Shown piece by piece: positions 7,983 to 15,885 of a stretch of 64,000 nucleotides of DNA (position 1 is its first letter; each line of letters opens with the position of its first letter). The stretch is from Dictyobacter aurantiacus (GTDB lineage: Bacteria; Chloroflexota; Ktedonobacteria; Ktedonobacterales; Ktedonobacteraceae): NCBI RefSeq assembly GCF_003967515.1, contig NZ_BIFQ01000001.1, forward strand, positions 2,914,001 through 2,978,000, given 5' to 3'. Under the pieces are notes generated by a model. The model saw nothing but the letters and a program-made list of their open reading frames with translations, had not been told where the DNA came from and did no database searches. A program made the position numbers and the translations under genes.

Positions 7983-8867
7983 TTACCCTTTGACTCCGGA
8001 GGCTACGGCTCCTTCGATGAAGTAGCGTTGGAAGATGAAGAAGAGTATCAGGATGGGGATGGTATTGAACATTGAGCCGGCCAGCAGCAGGTTGTACTCT
8101 GTGTAGTAGGTGCTCTTGAAGAAGAAGAGCCCCAGTGGCAGGGTATACATGTTCTGCGTGCCCAGGGCTACCAGGGGCCATTGGAAGTCGTTCCAGGAAT
8201 TTTGGAAGGTGAGGATGATGACGGCGGTCAGGGCCGGTTTCACCTGCGGCAGGATGATCTGATAAAAGGTGCGCCAGCGTGAGGCGCCATCGATGCTGGC
8301 CGATTCCTCCAGCTCTTTGGGGAGCGCGCGCATAAACTGTATCATGATGAAGACCGAGAAGGGCTGCGCCATCGCAGGCAGGATCAAGGCCCAGTAGGTG
8401 TTGACCAGGTGTAAGCTATTGACAACCATAAACTTAGGGATCAGGGTGATCGCCGTTGGGATCATCATTACGGCCAGCGTGATGGTGAAGATGAGGCTCT
8501 TGCCTGGAAAGTTCATGCGGCCAAGCGCGTATCCCGCCATGGCTGAGAAGAGCATATTCAGCAGTGTCGCTCCGGCCGCATATACCAGGGAATTGAGCAG
8601 CCAGCGTAGGAAGAGCGGATTGCCCAGGATGAGCTGATAGTTGCTCCAGACAAAAGGATGTGGAATTAGCGTCGGGGGGAAGGCCAGCACATCCTCCATG
8701 GTCTTGAACGATGAGACGAAGGTAAAGATCAAGGGACCGATAGAGGTGATGGTGAAGATGGCCAGGAAGGCATAAACGACGACCTTGACCCAGAGTGCCG
8801 GTTGCCTCTCAGGCTTCGCCTGTTCTCCTGTTATTGGCCGCGCCGGACGCGAGGTTAGCTGTGCCAT
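7983..8867 (-). CDS. Sugar ABC transporter permease, MalG-like (CUT1)
   Basis: A 294-residue inner-membrane permease with about six helices. The cytoplasmic EAA loop is recognisable around ELEESASIDGASRWRTF, which contacts the ATPase. The N-terminal 25 residues are basic and cytosolic. ATG at 8867 follows GGAGGG. It is the last gene of a binding protein-permease-permease operon; the gap to the upstream permease is 19 bp. No ATPase lies nearby, so a shared ATPase such as MsmK or UgpC type encoded elsewhere is likely. Substrate is inferred to be a sugar or oligosaccharide from the family only. Confidence 0.9.
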   Translation of the reverse strand: MAQLTSRPARPITGEQAKPERQPALWVKVVVYAFLAIFTITSIGPLIFTFVSSFKTMEDVLAFPPTLIPHPFVWSNYQLILGNPLFLRWLLNSLVYAAGATLLNMLFSAMAGYALGRMNFPGKSLIFTITLAVMMIPTAITLIPKFMVVNSLHLVNTYWALILPAMAQPFSVFIMIQFMRALPKELEESASIDGASRWRTFYQIILPQVKPALTAVIILTFQNSWNDFQWPLVALGTQNMYTLPLGLFFFKSTYYTEYNLLLAGSMFNTIPILILFFIFQRYFIEGAVASGVKG

Positions 8868-8886
8868 CTGTCCCTCCTGCGCATAG

Positions 8887-9855
8887 CTAGCGCCGCGTTC
8901 CTGGATCGATCAGGCGGCGCTGAAGAATCGTCACCACAAAAATAAGGCTGAAGAGGATCATCGACATGGCCGCTGCCTGGCCGAAGCCGCCGTTGAGGAA
9001 GGCCTCGTTATAAATCTCCAGCATTGGTGTCAGGGTCGAGTTGAGCGGCTGGCCATTGGTCATAAACTTGGCCTGGTCGAACATCTGGAAGGCGCCAATG
9101 GTCCCCAGGGCTACCACCAGGAATACCGTCGGACGCAGCAGTGGCAGGGTGATATACCAGAACGATTGCAGCCTGCCCGCGCCATCGACCTCGGCGGCCT
9201 CCAGCACATCTTTAGGCAGATCCTGCAGCGCGGCCAGGAAGTAGATCATAAACATGGCGGCTGTGCTCCAGATATTGAGGAGCATCAGCGCGGGTAAGGC
9301 CCAGAATACGTTGTTCAGCCAGTCGGGACCGTGAATCCCGATCAGCGAGAGCAGGAAGTTGATCACCCCTTCCGAGTTGTAGAGCCAGAGGAAGATCAGC
9401 GAGGTGGCGACCGACGAGGTCACAGCCGGGACGTAGAACATAGTACGGAACGCGCCTCGTCCGCGCCTGATGGTATGCAACAGTAACGCCAGGACCAGCG
9501 CCAGCGCCGTCTGCGCGCTGACGACTACGATCGTGAACCTGATAATGTTTCCCATCGAGGTCCAGAAATCGCTCAGCCGTGGATTGGCGAGCTGACTGAA
9601 GATCTGCGCGTAGTTCCTGAAGCTAACGAAGGTGGCGCCGCTAAAGCCCAGATCGATGCGGAAGAAGCTGAGTCCGATGCCGTAGATTGAGACGATGAGG
9701 GAGAACACAACCAGGACGAACAGGTAGGGAGCCAGGAAGAGGTAGGCCGCGATCGTCTCCGCATGCCTTTTCAAGATCGTGCCGCGCCCGGGCTTCAATT
9801 GGCTGCCCCAACGCCTCATTGGCGCCCTCGAAGTTTGTGCTGACCTGGTGGCCAT
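8887..9855 (-). CDS. Sugar ABC transporter permease, MalF-like (CUT1)
   Basis: A 322-residue permease with six predicted helices and the EAA loop LEAAEVDGAGRLQSFW. Length and order match UgpA/MalF-type partners of CUT1 transporters. The first 25 residues are Arg-rich and cytosolic. It sits between the binding protein gene (41 bp upstream) and the second permease (19 bp downstream) and would form the membrane heterodimer with the latter. Confidence 0.9.
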   Translation of the reverse strand: MATRSAQTSRAPMRRWGSQLKPGRGTILKRHAETIAAYLFLAPYLFVLVVFSLIVSIYGIGLSFFRIDLGFSGATFVSFRNYAQIFSQLANPRLSDFWTSMGNIIRFTIVVVSAQTALALVLALLLHTIRRGRGAFRTMFYVPAVTSSVATSLIFLWLYNSEGVINFLLSLIGIHGPDWLNNVFWALPALMLLNIWSTAAMFMIYFLAALQDLPKDVLEAAEVDGAGRLQSFWYITLPLLRPTVFLVVALGTIGAFQMFDQAKFMTNGQPLNSTLTPMLEIYNEAFLNGGFGQAAAMSMILFSLIFVVTILQRRLIDPGTRR

Positions 9856-9896
9856 TAACCTGCTCTTTCTGCTAGATGTGTCCGGCTTGATTAGCG

Positions 9897-11258
9897 TTAT
9901 CCGTTTTGCAACTTGTCGTCGATCCTGCTGGCGGCGTCATTGAGGGCCGCCTGCGCATCCTGTCTGTTCAGCACGACAGCATCGATCGCGTTGGAGAGAT
10001 CGGTGCGGATCGTGGTGTCCTGCGGACCGTAGTAGTCGGCGGTGCTATAGGAGGCGGCGTCGAAGAGCACCTTGAAGTCCGGATGCGATGCGAAGTAGGG
10101 CGCGTTGGCCAGGCTCTTCAGAGTGGGCAACGCGAAACCGGCGTTCAACTGGCTCTCCTGAACGCTAGGGCCGGTCATGTACCTGATCAGCTCCCAGGCG
10201 GCCGCCGGATACTTTGTACTGGCGGAGGCCGACCAGGCGTTGGTAAAGGCCAGATTCCCGCGTCTGTTGATGGGAGAGACCGGCAGGGGCGCGATGGCGT
10301 ACTGCATGTTCGCATATGTCGAACGCAGGTAGGGGATCAGCCAGCCGCCCTCAATGACCATGGCGGCCCTGCCCTTGCCGAAGGCATCGCCGCTATAAGA
10401 GGCGCCAACCGTAGTCGGTAGCACGCCCGTATTCTGCTTAAAGAAGCTATCATAATACTCAAGGGCCTTGACTCCCGCATCGTCGTTGAAGGCGGCGCGG
10501 GTACCGTCCTTATTCAGGACGCTCCCGCCATTTGCCAGCAGAAAGGCATTCCAGCGCGCGGCATCGGCGGTCAGCGTAATGCCGTAGGTGCTATCAGACT
10601 GACTGGGATTCCTGGTCAGCTTCTGCGCGTAGCGCTGCAGATCGCTCCAGGTCCAGCTGGCGGTTGGCGTGGGCAGCCCCGCGCCCTTTAACATCTGCTT
10701 ATTATAGAAGATGCCCAGGCTATTCCAGTCCTTCGGCAGACCATACACCTGCCCGCTGGTGCAGGTAAAGGGATTGATGAGCGCGGGATAGTAGTCGCTG
10801 GTCTTGACGCCGCTCCTGGCCATATATGGTGAGAGGTCAAGCAGCTTGCCGCTACTTATGTATGGGCCAGACATCAACGGCTGCACATAAAAGACATCCG
10901 GCATGATGTTGCTCGCCACGTTCGCTCGCATCTTGGTCAGGTAATCGCCGGTAATGGGAGACCATCTGACCTTGATATTGGGATGCGACGCCTCAAAACT
11001 CTGCAGATTTTTCTGCACCAGCGCATCCTCGGCCGGCGTCGAGCTCCAGCCCGCGGCGGTCAGCGTAACTGTCCCGCTGACGGGCGCCTGCGCCGTCGGG
11101 CTACCGCCGGGACAACTGATATAGGGATTGCCGCTGGCGCGTCCCTTCCAGCTAACACCATGATGGACACCCCCCGTATCCACACCCATCCCTCCGCACC
11201 CAGCCAGCACCAACACGCAGACGCATACGATCCACATCCCCGCATATCGCCTCCCCAT
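9897..11258 (-). CDS. Sugar ABC transporter substrate-binding lipoprotein (CUT1)
   Basis: Extracellular solute-binding protein, family 1, about 453 residues. The chosen ATG at 11258 gives a short basic n-region, a hydrophobic stretch and the lipobox LAGC with Cys21, so it is a lipoprotein. The frame stays open upstream to 11441. An ATG at 11345 has GGAGGAG 12 bases upstream and may be the ancestral start. Between 11345 and 11258 the frame runs through two copies of a REP-like palindrome, which would insert NRTRGPN and SDARSEY into the n-region. The start is therefore uncertain. The mature part has typical features (SFEASHPNIKVRW, AMVIEGGWLIPYL). Confidence 0.88.
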   Translation of the reverse strand: MGRRYAGMWIVCVCVLVLAGCGGMGVDTGGVHHGVSWKGRASGNPYISCPGGSPTAQAPVSGTVTLTAAGWSSTPAEDALVQKNLQSFEASHPNIKVRWSPITGDYLTKMRANVASNIMPDVFYVQPLMSGPYISSGKLLDLSPYMARSGVKTSDYYPALINPFTCTSGQVYGLPKDWNSLGIFYNKQMLKGAGLPTPTASWTWSDLQRYAQKLTRNPSQSDSTYGITLTADAARWNAFLLANGGSVLNKDGTRAAFNDDAGVKALEYYDSFFKQNTGVLPTTVGASYSGDAFGKGRAAMVIEGGWLIPYLRSTYANMQYAIAPLPVSPINRRGNLAFTNAWSASASTKYPAAAWELIRYMTGPSVQESQLNAGFALPTLKSLANAPYFASHPDFKVLFDAASYSTADYYGPQDTTIRTDLSNAIDAVVLNRQDAQAALNDAASRIDDKLQNG

Positions 11259-11262
11259 ATAT

Positions 11263-11279
11263 TCGGACCTCGCGTCCGA
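11263..11279. repeat. REP-like palindrome copy 1 (within possible SBP coding sequence)
   Basis: TCGGACCTCGCGTCCGA: a 6-bp stem with loop CTCGC, preceded by TA and followed by TTTT. It lies in frame within the 5'-extended reading frame of the solute-binding protein. Confidence 0.75.
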
Positions 11280-11299
11280 TTTTCCCCATGCCCATAGGT

Positions 11300-11316
11300 T
11301 CGGACCTCGCGTCCGA
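11300..11316. repeat. REP-like palindrome copy 2
   Basis: The same 17-mer as copy 1, preceded by TAGGT, 37 bp away in the same orientation. Confidence 0.75.
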
Positions 11317-11389
11317 TTGTTTCTCGCCAGTTGCAAATGTCTCATAGCAATTACACGCTCCTCCCACCCTCGATGGCGCACCACATATG

Positions 11390-11413
11390 TTCGGGACCTC
11401 GGGTCCGTTTTTT
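11390..11413. repeat. REP-like palindrome copy 3, divergent
   Basis: GTTCGGGACCTCGGGTCCG followed by six T. The stem is altered relative to copies 1 and 2 but can still pair, and the T run makes it terminator-like. Confidence 0.55.
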
Positions 11414-11418
11414 GGTGG

Positions 11419-11444
11419 AATATGCATCGTAAAAACTGCATATT
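11419..11444. promoter_or_regulatory. Operator-like inverted repeat upstream of the sugar ABC operon
   Basis: AATATGCA and TGCATATT are separated by 10 bases. The position upstream of the binding-protein gene fits a repressor site; no regulator gene is adjacent. Confidence 0.35.
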
Positions 11445-11550
11445 TTAATGTTATGCATGCCTTCACGTCTTTTGGATGTGGAGATTGTTGCCGTCAATCA
11501 GAACACCACCAGCAGAGCAGTAGCGGTGTGGAGCGAAAGGAAGCACCAGT

Positions 11551-11661
11551 ATGCGCCCAGAGTGGATCGAGCCTGATCAGTATGCGCGGCTGAATCGCGC
11601 GCGACCCGGTAAGAACCGTTATATCGTTATCTATCACGATGGCCACAGGAGGTCCCTATGA
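11551..11661 (+). CDS. 36-residue basic peptide, first gene of a micro-operon
   Basis: ATG at 11551 is preceded by GAAAGGAAG at a suitable distance. The frame encodes 36 residues (start MRPEWIEPDQY, end GHRRSL) with many Arg, Tyr and His. Its TGA overlaps the ATG of the next gene as ATGA, the classical translational-coupling arrangement, and the next gene's GGAGGT lies inside its coding end. The overlap and ribosome sites support real translation. No family is recognised. Confidence 0.55.
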   Translation: MRPEWIEPDQYARLNRARPGKNRYIVIYHDGHRRSL

Positions 11662-11825
11662 GTGTGCTTACCCTGTTAGAACTTTTTGTTGTTAGCTCGG
11701 CTTTAGGCTTCTGGTGGAGCGTTATGCATCGTATGGCGCATCCATATGAATGCACATGTGGAGCGACTTATATGGTCTACGAGAATTATAGAAAGCATAT
11801 ACAGAAGAAACATGGGGTCGCTTGA
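11658..11825 (+). CDS. 55-residue membrane microprotein with C2H2-like motif
   Basis: ATG at 11658 follows ACAGGAGGTCCCT, an excellent ribosome-binding site. Residues 1-22 (LLELFVVSSALGFWW region) form one hydrophobic segment. The C-terminal half has C-x-C, then 12 residues, then H-x4-H (Cys in ECTCG, His in RKHIQKKH), resembling a small zinc-binding finger. The gene overlaps the 36-codon gene by four bases and is followed after 10 bases by a perfect 28-bp palindrome. The function is unknown; a membrane-tethered zinc finger regulator or a toxin-like peptide are possibilities. Confidence 0.6.
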   Translation: MSVLTLLELFVVSSALGFWWSVMHRMAHPYECTCGATYMVYENYRKHIQKKHGVA

Positions 11826-11835
11826 AGCGGCCAGT

Positions 11836-11863
11836 AGCGGCCCTTCACATGTGAAGGGCCGCT
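11836..11863. terminator. 28-bp perfect palindrome after the micro-operon
   Basis: AGCGGCCCTTCACA and its complement meet with no real loop beyond the central bases. It lies between the micro-operon and the convergent SDR gene and probably ends both; no T run follows. Confidence 0.55.
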
Positions 11864-11876
11864 GCACACATATAAT

Positions 11877-12605
11877 CTACCAGGGAATGTTTCCGTTTTC
11901 ATCCTGAAACGTTCCCGTCGGACCATCCGTTCCTAGCGTCGCCAGGTGCACGATGACCGTCGCTGCCTGCTCGACGGTACGATAGCCTCGATGGTTATTG
12001 AAATCCGTGTCGGTAAAGCCGGGATCGGCGGCATTGACCTTGATCGGCGTCTGCGCCAGCTCTTTGGCAAAGGCCACGGTAATCGCGTTGAGCGCGGCTT
12101 TCGAGGATTGGTACGGCACGTTTTTGTACTGAAAGAACTCGTTGTTTTTATCGCAGGCTAGAGTAAGCGAACCCAGTCCACTCGAAACGTTGACGATCCT
12201 GCCGGCCGGCGCTTTGCGCAGCAATGGCATTATCGCTTTAGTGACCGCTACCACGCCGAACACATTGGTCTCGTAGACGGTTCTCATGGTTGCCACGTCT
12301 GTCTCGCTTGGTGTGTTTACGTTCCCCCCTGATATGCCTGCGTTATTAATCAGGATGTCAAGATGCCCAAATCTTTTCTCGAGTGTTTGTGCTGCTCGTG
12401 TGATGCTCTCCTCATCAGTGACATCGAGCTGTACAAAGGTGGCCTCAATCTCAAGTGCGGCCAGTTTGTGGACCGCCTCTTTACCTCTTGTTATATCGCG
12501 GGCTCCGATGATGACGTGGATTCCCTGCTGCCCCAGACGCCTGGCTGTTTCAAAGCCAATACTCTTATTCGCACCGGTAATCAAAGCAAGTGTTTTGTCT
12601 GACAT
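11877..12605 (-). CDS. Short-chain dehydrogenase/reductase
   Basis: A classical SDR of about 242 residues. The NAD(P)-binding motif is TGANKSIG near the N-terminus, NNAG follows at about residue 86, and the active-site pair is YQSSK with Ser in VSSG upstream. ATG at 12605 follows GGAGAG; the longer ORF to 12689 has no ribosome site and would overlap the MarR gene. It lies 19 bp downstream of the MarR-family gene on the same strand, so the regulator probably controls it. Substrate unknown; similar proteins act on carbonyl compounds. Confidence 0.88.
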   Translation of the reverse strand: MSDKTLALITGANKSIGFETARRLGQQGIHVIIGARDITRGKEAVHKLAALEIEATFVQLDVTDEESITRAAQTLEKRFGHLDILINNAGISGGNVNTPSETDVATMRTVYETNVFGVVAVTKAIMPLLRKAPAGRIVNVSSGLGSLTLACDKNNEFFQYKNVPYQSSKAALNAITVAFAKELAQTPIKVNAADPGFTDTDFNNHRGYRTVEQAATVIVHLATLGTDGPTGTFQDENGNIPW

Positions 12606-12624
12606 ATCGTATCTCTCCTGATCT

Positions 12625-13089
12625 CTATTGTTGCTGACGTTGCTGTCTGTAGGCGTAATCTTCGGCCAGAACCGCTCTGACTTTCTCAAGCGCCCGGGTG
12701 AGGTCGGTGAGTTCCTGTACAGTCAGGGTTTGCGTGATACGAGCAACCCACTCGTTCTCATTATCAGCCAGCCGCTCCAGAAGTTCTTTCCCCTGCGCAG
12801 TAATACACACGTTCTTCGTTCTCTGATCGCCAGCCGGTTCATAGGTCGCCAACCCCTCCTCGACCAGCGCATCAGCGAGCCGCTGAATACTCTGTCTCGT
12901 GTAACCTGTCGATCTGGCAATCTGGCTCACGGTGAGCGGACCCGACTCAATGTTCCCGAGAATACGCCAGCGAGCACTTGTCTGCTGATATTCACCTGTC
13001 ATAAGGTCTCCATGCTTGAGCACCATATTATTGGCCGCAAACAATGCCCTGGTAAATTGTGTGAAAATTTCTGAAGTATCGTTACGCAT
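12625..13089 (-). CDS. MarR-family transcriptional regulator
   Basis: A 154-residue winged-helix protein. The recognition region is LTVSQIARSTGYTRQSIQRLADALVEEG written in two parts (SQIARSTGYTRQS, then IQRLADALVEEG), with the wing around YEPAGDQRTKNV. ATG at 13089 was chosen because a promoter -10 (TATATT, 13096-13101) ends only seven bases upstream. The mRNA would begin at or next to the ATG and be leaderless, and no Shine-Dalgarno is seen. The promoter lies within a 52-bp palindrome, which points to autorepression and joint control of the downstream SDR gene. Confidence 0.85.
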   Translation of the reverse strand: MRNDTSEIFTQFTRALFAANNMVLKHGDLMTGEYQQTSARWRILGNIESGPLTVSQIARSTGYTRQSIQRLADALVEEGLATYEPAGDQRTKNVCITAQGKELLERLADNENEWVARITQTLTVQELTDLTRALEKVRAVLAEDYAYRQQRQQQ

Positions 13090-13090
13090 G

Positions 13091-13142
13091 TACAAAATAT
13101 AGCATATTTGACAGCATGCTGTCAAATATGCTATATTCTGTA
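13091..13142. promoter_or_regulatory. 52-bp palindromic operator with back-to-back promoters
   Basis: The sequence reads the same on both strands except one position pair. Because of the symmetry it holds TTGACA with an 18-bp spacer to TATATT on each strand: minus -35 at 13120-13125 and -10 at 13096-13101; plus -35 at 13108-13113 and -10 at 13132-13137. The minus promoter serves the MarR/SDR operon. The plus promoter would read into the hairpin at 13152-13225. Confidence 0.7.
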
Positions 13143-13151
13143 CATGCTTTC

Positions 13152-13225
13152 AAGTGTGGAGTGTGTGGTGAGCGGTGGTGGGCGGCCACGGCCGCCCACC
13201 ACCGCTCACCACACACTCCACACTT
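13152..13225. repeat. Long perfect palindrome (36-bp arms, 2-base centre)
   Basis: Arms from 13152-13187 and 13190-13225 pair completely, making a cruciform-capable or very stable hairpin between the MarR operator and the DUF512 gene promoter. As RNA it would block transcription from the plus-strand copy of the operator promoter. Confidence 0.8.
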
Positions 13226-13242
13226 TCAACCCGGAGCTGCAT

Positions 13243-13271
13243 TTGACGAGTAGAGGTGAAAGGGATATAAT
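13243..13271 (+). promoter_or_regulatory. Sigma70-like promoter of the DUF512 gene
   Basis: TTGACG, 17-base spacer, TATAAT. A 12-bp palindrome TGATAGCTATCA (13276-13287) overlaps the expected transcription start and could be an operator. Confidence 0.7.
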
Positions 13272-13355
13272 CACTTGATAGCTATCAGTTTGTTATAGGG
13301 ATGCAGATTACCAGCCATCCCTATCTTTCCCCTCTTTTTTTAAGGATATGAACCA

Positions 13356-14774
13356 ATGCCAAAGATGTATGGATGGGTGCGTGAGGTAGTGCCCGAGAGT
13401 CCGGCTGATCGCGCGGGACTACAACCAGGGGATCTCGTTCGCTCTATCAATGGGAACGTGATTCGCGACCTGGTCGATTATCGCTTCCATGTTGCCGATG
13501 AGGAGCTGGTAATCGGCTACGATCGTCAGCAAGAGCAGCATGAGGTGCTTGTCAAAAAAGGCATTGATGAGAATCTGGGCGTGTTGTTTGGTGAAGAGCC
13601 CACCCCTTTTATTCGCCAGTGTGCCAATAAATGCGTTTTCTGCTTTATTAAGGGGCTCCCCGAGCGATTTGCTCCTCAATCCGGTATGCCCCATGGAATG
13701 CGTTCTTCCCTCTATATTAAGGACGACGATTATCGCTATTCGTTTCTGTTCGGCAACTTTGTGACGCTGACCAATCTGAAAGAACTGGACTGGCAGCGCC
13801 TGGACGAGCAGAAGCTGTCCCCCCTCTACGTATCGGTCCACGTGACCGATCCGGATATGCGGCGCAAGATGGTCGATGGGCCACGCGCCGGCGAGATTCT
13901 GGAGCATATCCAGCGCCTGGGTGAGATCGGCATTACCTGCCATACGCAGATGGTGCTGTGCCCCGGCTTTAACGATGGGGAACTGCTGGATCGCAGCATT
14001 CGTGATCTGATCGCCCTGCGCCCGATTGTAGAATCAATTTCGGCGGTCCCGGTCGGCCTGACCAAGTACAATAATATGCTGAAGATGGGCGATATGCCCA
14101 CGCTGCGCCGCTATACGCGCGAGGAGGCCGAGGTCATCATCGCGCAGGTTGAGAAGTATCAGCGTGAATTCGAGGCCAGCGAGCCTGATGGCAATCCCTT
14201 TGTCTATCTATCGGATGAGTGGTACTACATCACGGAACGCGAGTTCCCGCCGGCACGCCATTATGGTCTCTATTCTCAGATCGAGAATGGCGTGGGCATG
14301 ACGCGCTTCCTGATCGATCAGTGGGCCCGCAGCAAGCGTCGCCTGCCCTCGCGTATGCCGGAGCCACGCCGCGCCACCATCGTCACCAGCACCATGGCCA
14401 GTCCGGTGATTGAGGACCTGGCTAAAGACATCAAGAAGATTGAGAATCTGGACACCCAGGTATTGCCGGTGGTCAATAAGTTCTTCGGCGCCGGCATCAC
14501 GGTGGCTGGCCTGCTCTGCGGCCAGGATGTGCTGGATGCCCTGCTCGAAAACGGCACTCCGGCGGACCTGATCCTGCTGCCACGCGTCATGCTGGATAAC
14601 GACGGCGTGCGTTTCCTTGATGATATGACCGTTGAGGAATTCAAAGAGAAGTTGCAGCCCGCGCGGGTTGAGTTTGTGCGCAACGCGCCCGAGACCATTG
14701 ATGCCCTGCGTTCATTGGCCGGCATCGTCAAAGGGGGGGAGCGGCAGCTGGTACGCGTCCAGTCGCGCCTGTAA
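13356..14774 (+). CDS. DUF512 protein (PDZ plus radical-SAM-like FeS oxidoreductase)
   Basis: A 472-residue protein. Residues 1-70 form a PDZ-like domain (PESPADRAGLQPGDLVRSI). A cysteine cluster CANKCVFCFIKGLP (about residues 88-101) has C-x3-C-x2-C spacing as in radical SAM enzymes. The C-terminal DUF512 part includes EWYYITEREFP and NKFFGAGITVAGLLCGQDV. ATG at 13356 follows AAGGAT. This family is widespread in Firmicutes, Chloroflexi and Cyanobacteria and its reaction is not established. It is monocistronic with its own promoter. A REP hairpin begins three bases after the stop. Confidence 0.9.
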   Translation: MPKMYGWVREVVPESPADRAGLQPGDLVRSINGNVIRDLVDYRFHVADEELVIGYDRQQEQHEVLVKKGIDENLGVLFGEEPTPFIRQCANKCVFCFIKGLPERFAPQSGMPHGMRSSLYIKDDDYRYSFLFGNFVTLTNLKELDWQRLDEQKLSPLYVSVHVTDPDMRRKMVDGPRAGEILEHIQRLGEIGITCHTQMVLCPGFNDGELLDRSIRDLIALRPIVESISAVPVGLTKYNNMLKMGDMPTLRRYTREEAEVIIAQVEKYQREFEASEPDGNPFVYLSDEWYYITEREFPPARHYGLYSQIENGVGMTRFLIDQWARSKRRLPSRMPEPRRATIVTSTMASPVIEDLAKDIKKIENLDTQVLPVVNKFFGAGITVAGLLCGQDVLDALLENGTPADLILLPRVMLDNDGVRFLDDMTVEEFKEKLQPARVEFVRNAPETIDALRSLAGIVKGGERQLVRVQSRL

Positions 14775-14776
14775 GT

Positions 14777-14793
14777 TCGGCCCTTGCGGCCGA
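14777..14793. repeat. REP-like palindrome copy
   Basis: TCGGCCCTTGCGGCCGA followed by five T, directly after the DUF512 stop codon. Compared with the 11.3-kb copies the A-T pair in the stem is a C-G pair. It may serve as the terminator. Confidence 0.75.
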
Positions 14794-14855
14794 TTTTTCT
14801 CTCCACGTACTCGCGCCTTCGGCCATGACGATACGCGCCTACGGCGCTCAAAAGA

Positions 14856-14917
14856 AAAATATATGAGGGGTGTGGGAAAGGCGCCGCGGCGCCTTTCCCA
14901 CACCCCTCATATATTTT
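14856..14917. repeat. Long perfect palindrome (30-bp arms)
   Basis: Arms 14856-14885 and 14888-14917 with a GC centre. It lies between the convergent DUF512 and BioY genes. Confidence 0.8.
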
Positions 14918-14959
14918 CGGACCCGGCGGGTTATCCTTCCCGCAATCTCACACATAGGT

Positions 14960-14976
14960 TCGGACCTCGCGTCCGA
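14960..14976. repeat. REP-like palindrome copy
   Basis: TAGGT plus TCGGACCTCGCGTCCGA plus TTT, the same 17-mer as at 11.3 kb, just after the BioY stop codon. Confidence 0.75.
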
Positions 14977-14981
14977 TTTCT

Positions 14982-15602
14982 CTATCGGTCGAAGTCGGAT
15001 TCGGATTTGACGCGACGGATGACCATCCAGGCGACGGGCATGAGGATGGCGGCGATGACAATCTTGGTGAGGTCAAATGGGATGTAGGGTAGCATGCCGG
15101 CTACAATCGCCTGCGGCAGCGTCAGATGGGCGATCATGGCTAGCCAGGAGACGCCGAGGGCGTAGATGATGAGGGTGCCGGGCAGCATGGCCAGGACCGA
15201 GGTGCTCAGCTTGCGGTCGAGGCCGCGCTCGCATAAATATCCAACGACGAAGGCCGCGATCGGATAGGACCAGAGATAGCCGGCGCTGGGCGATAAAAAT
15301 AAATACATAAATCCACCGCCACTGGCAAAGATGGGCAGTCCGGTTGCTCCCTCGGCCAGATACAGGATCATGGCCAGCGCGCCGCGACGGCTGCCCAGCG
15401 TGGCGGCCACCAGCATGACGACCAGCGTCTGCAGCGTGAATGGAATAGGTGAAAACGGCACATGGATGCTGGCCTTGGCGGACAGTGCCATCAGCAGGCT
15501 GGCGCCAATGACTAGAGCCCCATCCTTCAATAGCGCCTTGCTACGTGATGGAGCCGCCGGACTGATATAATCGATCAGTGTTGTTCCTGGGGCAATTGCC
15601 AT
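14982..15602 (-). CDS. bioY: Biotin transporter BioY (ECF S component)
   Basis: A 206-residue membrane protein with six hydrophobic segments. The BioY hallmark is present in the first half: VPFSPIPFTLQTLVVML, then GSRRGALAMILYLAEGATGLPIFASGG split by hydrophobic residues. It captures biotin at the membrane and works alone or with an EcfT/EcfA energy module, which is not in the window. ATG at 15602 follows AAAAGGAG. No BirA-type operator was found upstream. It is a single-gene unit. Confidence 0.92.
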   Translation of the reverse strand: MAIAPGTTLIDYISPAAPSRSKALLKDGALVIGASLLMALSAKASIHVPFSPIPFTLQTLVVMLVAATLGSRRGALAMILYLAEGATGLPIFASGGGFMYLFLSPSAGYLWSYPIAAFVVGYLCERGLDRKLSTSVLAMLPGTLIIYALGVSWLAMIAHLTLPQAIVAGMLPYIPFDLTKIVIAAILMPVAWMVIRRVKSESDFDR

Positions 15603-15710
15603 AAAATACTCCTTTTAACTACTTTTCACTTTCCTCTGTAACAGCAAAGCTGACATACATTTCTATCCATCAACAATGCCTACGGACTATTGTATCATAG
15701 TTCAGTAGCT

Positions 15711-15727
15711 TCGGCCCTTGCGGCCGA
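15711..15727. repeat. REP-like palindrome copy
   Basis: TCGGCCCTTGCGGCCGA between the divergent bioY and Uma2 genes. Confidence 0.7.
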
Positions 15728-15885
15728 TTCCCCCTTTACGCATGATTATGCAGCTCACATTCGTTTCCACAACGTGGATGACACCCTTCCACCGTCTGTT
15801 TGTTGCTTATCTTATGCCGTTTAAGGTATCCTTGAAAGTGTCAGATCTTTTGTTGATGATGTTATGTTGGGAAGGGATATCTACG

